6,204 bases of DNA from contig CAZKOB010000164.1 in NCBI GenBank assembly GCA_964554265.1, forward strand, positions 1 through 6,204, in the 5' to 3' direction. Source of the stretch: RGIG8745 sp964554265. GTDB lineage: Bacteria; Bacteroidota; Bacteroidia; Bacteroidales; Bacteroidaceae. Numbering within the stretch: position 1 is the first letter of the stretch; every line of letters begins with the position of its first letter. Shown here piece by piece: positions 1-5,198 of this stretch. The notes beneath the pieces were generated by a model. The model did not search any database, was not told where the DNA came from, and saw only the letters and a list, made by a program, of their open reading frames with translations. The position numbers and the translations under genes are program-made.

Positions 1-11
1 CCCGTTAGTTT

Positions 12-19
12 TAAATTTG
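12..19 (+). promoter_or_regulatory. Candidate -7 promoter box of the IS110-family transposase
   Basis: TAAATTTG matches the Bacteroidales -7 consensus TAnnTTTG at every fixed position. It lies 27 bp before the ATG at 47, a sensible leader length. The matching -33 box would fall just outside the window, so it cannot be checked. A TTG start at 17 for the transposase would lie inside this box, which is one reason to prefer the ATG at 47. Confidence 0.45.
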
Positions 20-46
20 CAGTTGGAAAAACATAAACTAACACAT

Positions 47-721
47 ATGCCCATACAAAATAAGCAAATAAATTTCGAAGGACAAAATATTTTCATCGGA
101 ATTGATGTACACCTCAAAAGTTGGAACGTAAGCATCATCGTTGCCGACGTGAAAATGAAGCCTTTCTCACAATCGCCGTCAGCGACCGCACTGAAAGCAC
201 ATCTCGACGCCAACTATCCCGGAGGGAGCTACCATTCGGCATACGAGTCAGGGTTCTGCGGTTTCTCAGTGCATTATGAACTGAAGCGTCTTGGAATAGA
301 CAACATCGTGTTCAACGCAGCCGACATATCCGACACCCACAAGGAGAGATCTCGCAAGACAGACTCCACCGACTCGGCCAAGATAGCCCGCAATCTTAGC
401 AAGGGCGAGCTTACGGCAATCCATGTGCCGACGGAAAAGGAGCTGTCTGACAAGGAGCTCCTGCGGACCCGGTTCGCCCTTGTGAAGACATGCTGCCAGA
501 CCAAGATGCGCATAAAGTCCCTGCTGTATGTCCATGGGATTAGATACCCTGAGCAGCTTGAGAAGCCTGGCACACACTGGTCGCGGCGGTTTGTGTCGTG
601 GATAGAGGAGGAAGCCGGCAAACTGCCATATTCAGGAGGACGGTCCCTGATGATACAGGTGGAAGCGCTCCGGGAGCAGCATAAGAGAATACTGAAGACA
701 ACGCTCGCACTGCGCAGGATG
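47..721 (+). pseudogene. IS110-family (DEDD) transposase, C-terminally truncated
   Basis: This is the 5' part of an insertion-sequence transposase of the IS110 family, whose members use a RuvC-like DEDD catalytic domain and a C-terminal serine-containing domain (Transposase_20). About 225 residues remain from the ATG at 47. The RuvC-like domain is visible: Asp20 in GIDVH, Glu67 in YESG, and Asp106 and Asp109 in KTDSTDSAKIA, followed by the helical segment (roughly residues 130-225). The C-terminal domain with the active serine (about 100 residues or more in intact members) is absent, because homology stops near ALRRM and unrelated sequence follows. The fragment should therefore be inactive. 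The right end of the element is missing and the left end, where IS110 elements may encode their guide (bridge/seek) RNA, lies mostly before the window. It is clearly more GC-rich than the operon downstream, consistent with separate origin. The family call is secure; the exact end is uncertain by about 10 bp. Confidence 0.85.
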
Positions 722-807
722 CTGATGAACGGCTCGATGATGCTGAATGTCTTACCCGAACCAGACGTTCCCACAACCCAAGTGCCTCTAAATGGATTGG
801 AAATCGA
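722..807 (-). pseudogene. Fragment of a conjugation coupling protein gene (MobC/TraG-like), Walker A region only
   Basis: Read on the - strand, 813 down to 724 encodes about 30 residues that include NPFRGTWVVGTSGSGKT followed by FSIIEPFI. NPFRGT, then a G-x4-GK-T/S P-loop, then a hydrophobic helix with a Pro is what the ATP-binding start of Bacteroidales type IV coupling proteins (MobC/TraG/VirD4 class) looks like. These proteins sit in the inner membrane and bring relaxase-bound DNA to the conjugation channel. Nothing on either side continues the homology: leftward lies IS110 sequence, rightward lies integrase sequence on the other strand. So this is a scrap of roughly 85 bp left by rearrangement and not an expressed gene. 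The call rests on motif recognition over a short stretch; the P-loop itself is unambiguous, the family assignment is likely. Confidence 0.7.
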
Positions 808-1287
808 GACAAAACCCAATCTTGAATTTGCCCGCGACCTCTTCCTCTTTCTTTTCCTTTGCAGGGGAATGTCATTCATTGACGCGGCGTTCCTGAAGAA
901 GTCGGACATTCAGAACGGCATACTGACTTACCGGCGGCATAAGACGAACCAAGTGCTTCACATCAAAATCATAAAACCAATCAAAGAACAGGTTGACCGT
1001 TATTCAAGCAGAGATACCCTTTACTCGCTTCCTATTGTAACACGCCCCAACTGTGATGAACGCAAACAGCACGAAACTATGTTACGTCGTACAAATAAGG
1101 AAACGAAAATCATAGCTGATATGGTTAACCGCCGATACCGCTTACGACATATGTCAGCCGACACGCTTGGGTAACCATTACCAAATTAAAGAATATACCT
1201 GTCAATGTCATTTGGGATGCACTTGGTCATGATTCCATTACCACCACGCAGATATATATGGCTTCGATTGACACAATTCACCATTGA
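795..1287 (+). pseudogene. Tyrosine recombinase / integrase catalytic domain, 5'-truncated and frameshifted
   Basis: This is the C-terminal catalytic domain of a Bacteroides-type tyrosine recombinase. The frame running through 795-1129 shows KPNLEFARDLFLF, then the first catalytic Arg in CRGMSF, FLKKSDI, and the Lys-bearing strand TYRRHKTNQ. The rest is one frame over, from about 1132: PLTTYVSRHAW (the HxxR box with Tyr in place of His), LGHDS (His box) and TTTQIYMAS with the nucleophilic Tyr, ending at a TGA at 1285. The two parts join if one base is restored near 1130 (after AAC at 1127-1129), so a single-base deletion has broken it. The N-terminal arm-binding and core-binding domains, about 150-250 residues in intact relatives, are missing. 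The gene cannot make active enzyme. It ends 55 bp before the left repeat of a candidate invertible promoter, the usual place for an invertase gene, so it may be the decayed invertase; it could equally be an unrelated element integrase. Confidence 0.85.
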
Positions 1288-1342
1288 CTGGGTAAACGAG
1301 CTGATTATTAGAGACTTGTAAGAATTTGTTTGTCAGACAAAA

Positions 1343-1368
1343 ACATCCGTCTCTTGCTAAGAAATGGA
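1343..1368 (+). repeat. Left inverted repeat (IR-L) of the candidate invertible segment
   Basis: It starts ACATCCGT and has the core CTTGCTAAGAAA. It matches the reverse complement of 1518-1543 at 24 of 26 positions, with mismatches at 1351 and 1365. Its own arms pair imperfectly. The core TTGCTAA is not self-complementary and aligns with the right copy only when that copy is reverse-complemented, which fixes the pair as inverted and not direct. Confidence 0.75.
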
Positions 1369-1377
1369 CGATTGATG

Positions 1378-1385
1378 CAAAGGTA
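1378..1385 (-). promoter_or_regulatory. Bacteroidales -7 promoter box pointing left (OFF orientation)
   Basis: The - strand reads TACCTTTG followed by C, a full match to TAnnTTTG. The region expected to hold the -33 box, about 1405-1410 on the - strand, lacks a clear TTTG, so the promoter is supported mainly by its -7 box and its position just inside an inverted repeat. In the present orientation transcription would run into the broken integrase; after inversion it would drive the LysM operon. Confidence 0.5.
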
Positions 1386-1449
1386 AACAAAAATCCTGAA
1401 TTGTAATTTATTGGAATATAGAAATTTTCACAAATTATATTCAAAAACA

Positions 1450-1457
1450 TATTTTTG
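1450..1457 (+). promoter_or_regulatory. Weak candidate -7 box pointing into the operon
   Basis: TATTTTTG fits TAnnTTTG, but in a very T-rich context where such matches arise by chance. A poor -33 candidate (TTTT at 1425-1428) lies 21 bp upstream. If used, it would give basal operon expression in the present orientation, with a leader of about 110 nt that includes the 1513-1545 hairpin. Confidence 0.25.
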
Positions 1458-1512
1458 TTAATCAAATAAGTTTTATTAATATATATATCACTAATTATCA
1501 GTTGATTAAATA

Positions 1513-1545
1513 GGACATCCGTTTCTTAGCAAGAAACGGATGTCC
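1513..1545 (+). repeat. Right inverted repeat (IR-R): perfect 15-bp palindrome with 3-nt centre
   Basis: GGACATCCGTTTCTT, then AGC, then the exact reverse complement AAGAAACGGATGTCC. The inner part (1518-1543) is the inverted partner of 1343-1368. Two inverted arms around a short asymmetric centre is the form of a recombinase core site. In RNA it would fold into a strong hairpin in the leader of the first operon gene. No T-run follows, so it is not a standard intrinsic terminator. Confidence 0.75.
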
Positions 1546-1572
1546 AGTACAGAATTAATAGAAACAATCAAA

Positions 1573-2298
1573 ATGAAACGTTACATTACATTATTGGGAT
1601 TTATATTTCTAACAATCAGTACATGTATGGCTTATGATCATATCATTTTTAGAAATGGTCGAGAAACTGATGTTAAGCTATATCAGATAACTGATGATAA
1701 AATTATTTTCGGTTACATTGGTGATAAAACTGCTACTCAACACGAGGTTGCATCAAAAGACGTTTTTATGGTCTATATTGAGAAACAGGGTAATGTGTAT
1801 ATAACTCCGGATGGGAAACGCTTTACCGGTGAGTCTAAGCGTGCAGATGCAAAACGAAACGATGTTATCTATCTTATCCGGGGAGTAGAGATTGCTGCCG
1901 ATAATATAAAAATAACAGAAAATAATATTCTTTATTCCGTAAAATCTAAAGGTGCAGGTATTACTGGATTAATAGGAAAAGGGAATATAAGTGAAGTGGT
2001 ATTAGACAAATCCGAGGTTTTTATGATAAGGTATAGAAGCGGAATGTCTGATATTATTACTCCAATTGAAATCGTAGAAGAAAGTGTGTCTGATACTACA
2101 ACCGTTGAAAATCAACAGCCACAATTTATTGTTATATTCCATGCGGTTTCAAAAGGAGAAAATTTGGAAAAATTGTCATCTAAATATAATGTTACTCCAG
2201 AACAAATTATTGAATGGAATGATTTACCACAAAAGACTAATCCGACAAGCTCACTTACTGTCGGAATGCAACTTATGATTTATCAACCTAAAAAATAG
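1573..2298 (+). CDS. Exported protein with duplicated N-terminal domain and C-terminal LysM domain
   Basis: First gene of the operon, 241 residues from the ATG at 1573. That start is chosen because it begins directly with a signal peptide (MKRYITLLGF, hydrophobic core, ending near CMA at residue 20). The earlier in-frame ATG at 1540 lies inside the IR-R palindrome and would add 11 hydrophilic residues in front of the signal. Residues 21-83 and about 96-167 appear to be two copies of one domain: each has a D-x-I start, an ITDDKIIF / ITENNILY strand, then DVFMVY / EVFMIRY, then YITP / IITP. Residues 170-184 form a linker, and residues 189-237 are a LysM domain (HAVSKGENLEKLSSKYNV, then IIEWN, ending VGMQLMIY), which in this family binds the glycan of peptidoglycan. 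The likely location is the periplasm or cell surface. The repeated domain resembles short repeat units seen in exported Bacteroides proteins, but I do not assign it a function. The stop is TAG, and the next gene begins 6 bp later. Confidence 0.85.
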   Translation: MKRYITLLGFIFLTISTCMAYDHIIFRNGRETDVKLYQITDDKIIFGYIGDKTATQHEVASKDVFMVYIEKQGNVYITPDGKRFTGESKRADAKRNDVIYLIRGVEIAADNIKITENNILYSVKSKGAGITGLIGKGNISEVVLDKSEVFMIRYRSGMSDIITPIEIVEESVSDTTTVENQQPQFIVIFHAVSKGENLEKLSSKYNVTPEQIIEWNDLPQKTNPTSSLTVGMQLMIYQPKK

Positions 2299-2304
2299 AC
2301 AAAT

Positions 2305-3186
2305 ATGACAAGCAAGATAACGTCTTTATTATCAATGTGTTTTGTTCTTCTTTTAGTATGTAGCTGTGGCAATTCTGGCAGTGAAGTAATGAAATTGGTT
2401 GAAGAACGTGACTCTTTGCGCCAGATAAATAGGGAACAAATCGAAAGACTTGACAGCTACAGTAAAACTATAGAGACTCTAAATGAGACTTTGGATTCTA
2501 TCGCCTACCAAGAAAATATGATTTTCTTTAATAATAATGGAGAAATGCCCATTACGAAAGAGAATGTAAAACATAACCTTATGCGTTTTGAAGCATTGTT
2601 GAAAAAACAAGGTGAAAAAATTAGGCAGTTGGAAAAACAACTTTCTGAAAGCAACGATTCAAACGCCCAATCGTTAAGTTTGATTTCTCACCTTAAAGAG
2701 CAACTGAACACAAAGAACATTCAGATTGCACAATTAAAAGAAGAACTCGAAAAAAAGAATGTGGATATAGCCCGTTTGCAGGAACAGGTGGAATCGCAGA
2801 GGTTAACCATAAATACGCAAACTGCAACTATCAACGAATTAAACCAACGTACTCAACGACAAGGCGAAGCTCTTGCCCGCCAAGACGCAATACTGAACAA
2901 TGGATATGTGCTTATAGGTTCGAAAGATGACTTGAAGCGTAAAGGCATATTGAAGAAAGGAAAGATTGTGGCGGATGGTGTGCTTGACCGAAGCAAGTTC
3001 GCAAAAGTGGACATCAGAGAGTGGCGCGAAATAAGCTTCGCCGCCAAGCGTCCGAGGATACTGACAAACATGCCTGCTTCTTCCTATGAAATCACGACTA
3101 CAGGCAACCGAAATTTTACGTTGACAATCAAAAATCCATCTGATTTTTGGCGCATTTCAACATATCTTGTAATACAAACTGATTGA
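2305..3186 (+). CDS. Coiled-coil lipoprotein of a Bacteroidales family (Cbp1-like)
   Basis: 293 residues. The N-terminus is a lipoprotein signal (hydrophobic stretch, then LLLVCSC-G), with Cys21 the probable lipidated residue, so the protein should be anchored to a membrane, most likely the outer one. Residues 27-70 and 90-200 are long heptad-rich coiled coil full of Gln, Glu, Lys and Leu. Between them lies a short segment, YQENMIFFNNNGEMPITKENV. A compact C-terminal domain follows (about 200-291: GYVLIGSKDDLKRKGILKKGK, later VDIREWREISF, ILTNMPASSYEI, and a DFWRISTYLVIQ ending). This arrangement is that of a Bacteroides lipoprotein family, some members of which I recall being annotated as Cbp1-like collagen-binding adhesins; that label is from memory and the binding activity should not be assumed here. 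It lies 6 bp after the preceding gene and 4 bp before the next, so all three are surely co-transcribed. The coiled coil suggests an elongated spacer or partner-binding role in the envelope assembly. Confidence 0.85.
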   Translation: MTSKITSLLSMCFVLLLVCSCGNSGSEVMKLVEERDSLRQINREQIERLDSYSKTIETLNETLDSIAYQENMIFFNNNGEMPITKENVKHNLMRFEALLKKQGEKIRQLEKQLSESNDSNAQSLSLISHLKEQLNTKNIQIAQLKEELEKKNVDIARLQEQVESQRLTINTQTATINELNQRTQRQGEALARQDAILNNGYVLIGSKDDLKRKGILKKGKIVADGVLDRSKFAKVDIREWREISFAAKRPRILTNMPASSYEITTTGNRNFTLTIKNPSDFWRISTYLVIQTD

Positions 3187-3190
3187 TGCG

Positions 3191-4861
3191 ATGAGATTCA
3201 CTGGGTATTTGTTAGCATTTTTTTGTGCATCGTCTGTCTATGCGGGTCCTCATACCATTCAGAAAGGCGAAACATTTGCTGATGTGGCAACGCTATACAA
3301 AGTTCCGCTTGACTCTATTATTAAAGCGAATCCTAACACTGAAGCGTATGTCGGGCTTACGATTGAGGTACCTCTATCAATGTTGGTGTATGATTTGGGT
3401 GGTAGTGAACTGTTCAGGAATATGTGTTATCGTTATGCACCTAACTATAAAAAAGGAATCAACAAGTATAAGACAGCACATGAAAAACAATTGAAACTGA
3501 ATCAAACCACTGGAAAGAAAAGACAGGAGCTTGAGACACAAATAATCAATGATTACATAGAGGCTGTGTCATACGGGAACACAGATGCTTTATACCAATT
3601 GGGGCGACAAAAAGTCCATGGGGTTCTGTATAGCACAGATGGCTATCCAACTTTTAATCAGACTGTTAATTCAAACATGGATGAATTTCAGAAAGGGATA
3701 GAATATCTACAAATAGCCGCCCTCATAGGAAAGAACGGCAAGGCTTTAATCGAGTTGGCTTTTGCATGTGGGCACGAGGATTCTCCTATTCGCAATCCCT
3801 ATCTATGTCTCGGAATGCTTGAACAATATCAAAAGGAATTGGGACTTGATGTAAATAATCTGATATGTTATATGTATGAGAATGGATATGGTATTCATCC
3901 TAATCTGCTTCAGGCTTATATCTATTGTCCATCGACAGAATTAACGAATAAAAGAGGAATTAAGACCCATCGTGAAAGAATCCTTGAACAAATTGAGGCA
4001 ATGCCGACAAACTTTGAAAGTTCTCGCTATGGAGTTGGCCTTGATACCAAAACAATGATGTCAATAGGTTTTTCTCATTATCACGATGACGTATTAGAAC
4101 CGGAAGGAATCTTTTGGCTTCATAGAGCAGCACGGCAGAATGATGCAGATGCTAATTGGGCACTTGCAAGTATTTTTCAAAACAAAAAATATGCTAAAGG
4201 CTCAATAGGAGATTCATGGAATATAGAGTCCCAAATGCTCTGCTTTATCAAAAATGCCGCATCTAACGGTAAACAAGAAGCGAAGGAATACCTTGAAGCC
4301 TACAAAAAGCAACAAAAAGCCAAAGCAGAACAAGAACGGCGTAGAGAGTTGGAACGCCAACGGGAAATAGAAGAAAAAAAACAACGCCGCCGTCAAATGT
4401 GGGCAAATATTGCAAGTTCAATCGTTCAAACGGCAGCACAAACCTATGTGGCTGTAGAATCTGCTAAAATGCAATCACATCAAATGCAAGGAACAACGTC
4501 ATATTCTATGCAAAGAATGCCTATTGGCCAAATGTCAGATGCACAATGGCAAGCAAGAAACCAACTCGCTCTACAACAGATTGCCCAATATACGATGAAC
4601 AAGACTTATGCAGACTGGACTGGCACGCCAATGATACCGACTGACATGAGTGCTGTCGATCTTGGAACAGACATGTCTCCTGGCAGCCCATTGTGGAATT
4701 GGGGAATGCAGCAGCATATAAACACTATGGCAACGCAGAACGCACGGACAAGTTGTGAAATATCTGCATTTTACAAACGCCAAGCAGACCAAATGACGCA
4801 ACAACTAATGGAGAACCCTCTTCAACCGATTGCCGGCTATGTTGATAGTGATGGGAATTAG
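3191..4861 (+). CDS. Exported LysM and Sel1-repeat protein with charged helix and Met/Gln-rich tail
   Basis: 556 residues. The signal peptide is MRFTGYLLAFFCASSVYA, cut near residue 18. A LysM domain follows at about 20-63 (HTIQKGETFADVATLYKV, IIKANPN, VGLTIEVPL). Residues 120-370 contain Sel1/TPR-like helical repeats, recognisable as EAVSYGNTDALYQLG (124-138), GIEYLQIAALIGKNGKALIEL (169-189), YMYENGYGIHPNLLQAYIY (227-245), GIFWLHRAARQNDADANWAL (306-325) and CFIKNAASNGKQEAKEYL (351-368). Such repeats mediate protein-protein contacts. Residues 370-402 are a highly charged Lys/Arg/Glu/Gln helix, and 404-545 are rich in Gln, Met and Ala, probably helical or disordered. I infer a periplasmic scaffold bound to peptidoglycan. 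The stop is a single TAG. The next reading frame continues in phase right after it and encodes a cysteine-cluster domain, so this protein may have lost its C-terminal domain by a nonsense change. Confidence 0.85.
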   Translation: MRFTGYLLAFFCASSVYAGPHTIQKGETFADVATLYKVPLDSIIKANPNTEAYVGLTIEVPLSMLVYDLGGSELFRNMCYRYAPNYKKGINKYKTAHEKQLKLNQTTGKKRQELETQIINDYIEAVSYGNTDALYQLGRQKVHGVLYSTDGYPTFNQTVNSNMDEFQKGIEYLQIAALIGKNGKALIELAFACGHEDSPIRNPYLCLGMLEQYQKELGLDVNNLICYMYENGYGIHPNLLQAYIYCPSTELTNKRGIKTHRERILEQIEAMPTNFESSRYGVGLDTKTMMSIGFSHYHDDVLEPEGIFWLHRAARQNDADANWALASIFQNKKYAKGSIGDSWNIESQMLCFIKNAASNGKQEAKEYLEAYKKQQKAKAEQERRRELERQREIEEKKQRRRQMWANIASSIVQTAAQTYVAVESAKMQSHQMQGTTSYSMQRMPIGQMSDAQWQARNQLALQQIAQYTMNKTYADWTGTPMIPTDMSAVDLGTDMSPGSPLWNWGMQQHINTMATQNARTSCEISAFYKRQADQMTQQLMENPLQPIAGYVDSDGN

Positions 4862-4873
4862 ATTTCACATGAA

Positions 4874-5179
4874 ATGGTTGCTGCCGGCTATAACAGTTTG
4901 GATAAAACAAGCACATCAAATTCCGATGATCACTATAGCGGTTTTGAGGAGATTCGTTCCAAGAATAAAGCGTATTATGCAGAACGATATGGCAACAAGG
5001 AGTGTCACATTTGCCATGGCAACGGTATTTGTCCTACTTGTAATGGTAAAGGCTATAATTATAATGAACTTGGTGTGCAAGGTTCTCATGAATGCCCCAA
5101 TTGCTTGATAGTAAACGGACGATCATCTGGTAAGTGTTGCATTTGTCAAGGAACAGGGTATGTTTATGGATTAAGATGA
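4874..5179 (+). CDS. DnaJ-type cysteine-cluster (CxxCxGxG) protein, probable detached C-terminal domain of the preceding protein
   Basis: 101 residues from the ATG at 4874. The second half carries four CxxC clusters: CHICHGNG, CPTCNGKG, a degenerate CPNC followed by NG, and CCICQGTG. This is the spacing of the zinc-binding region of DnaJ, where four clusters hold two zinc ions. The J domain and the substrate domains of DnaJ are absent, so it is not a co-chaperone in itself. There is no signal peptide, although every neighbour is exported. The gene is in the same frame as the LysM/Sel1 gene: after that gene's TAG (4859-4861) come ATT TCA CAT GAA and then this ATG, with no other stop. Either it is a separate small protein translated by coupling or, more likely, it is the C-terminal domain of a larger exported protein cut off by the amber codon. 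Zinc binding is expected from the motif and is not demonstrated. Confidence 0.7.
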   Translation: MVAAGYNSLDKTSTSNSDDHYSGFEEIRSKNKAYYAERYGNKECHICHGNGICPTCNGKGYNYNELGVQGSHECPNCLIVNGRSSGKCCICQGTGYVYGLR

Positions 5180-5198
5180 AATTTTAAAATAAAAGATT

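Larger units (their letters stand above)
1343..1543. promoter_or_regulatory. Candidate invertible (phase-variable) promoter segment
   Basis: Two 26-bp sequences in inverted orientation enclose 149 bp. A TACCTTTG box on the - strand sits 10 bp inside the left repeat and points left, away from the operon. Swapping the segment would place it at about 1501-1508 pointing right, with transcription starting near the right repeat and a leader of some 55-60 nt before the ATG at 1573. Phase-variable promoters of this layout control many surface-structure operons in Bacteroides, where serine (Mpi) or tyrosine recombinases invert them. Here the operon encodes exported envelope proteins and a recombinase remnant lies directly upstream, both typical. 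In the sequenced orientation the operon would be mostly OFF, unless the weaker + strand box at 1450-1457 is used. This is inference from sequence layout; inversion itself is not shown. Confidence 0.6.
1288..1572. other. Gene-free AT-rich regulatory stretch
   Basis: This interval between the integrase remnant and the operon contains no plausible gene. A 75-codon open frame on the - strand (1465-1238) is low-complexity and runs into the integrase. What it does contain is a pair of inverted repeats with a promoter-like box between them, annotated separately, and a short 13-bp palindrome, TTTGTC-A-GACAAA, at 1329-1341 just outside the left repeat. The segment between the repeats is markedly more AT-rich than either side. 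Confidence 0.7.

Noticed and set aside
17..46. TTG at 17 as the start of the transposase
   Set aside because: It overlaps a full TAnnTTTG promoter box, and the ATG at 47 gives the normal short lead into the GIDVH motif.
274..909. A 211-codon open frame on the - strand taken as a whole gene
   Set aside because: Only its 813-724 part looks like real protein (the coupling-protein P-loop). The remainder is antisense to the IS110 and integrase sequences and has no protein-like character.
1238..1465. A 75-codon open frame on the - strand
   Set aside because: It overlaps the integrase end and IR-L, comes from AT-rich sequence and shows no recognisable domain.
1513..1545. Reading the palindrome as an intrinsic terminator of the upstream region
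   Set aside because: The stem is not GC-rich and no T-run follows on either strand. A second near-copy lies 150 bp away in inverted orientation, which fits recombination sites better.
1540..1572. ATG at 1540 as the start of the first operon protein
   Set aside because: It lies inside the inverted repeat and would place 11 polar residues before a good signal peptide that starts at the ATG at 1573. It remains possible but is less likely.
4830..5108. An overlapping 92-codon + strand frame with several hydrophobic runs
   Set aside because: It is out of phase with the CxxCxGxG-encoding frame, whose cysteine and glycine spacing is clearly under selection. The hydrophobic runs are a by-product.
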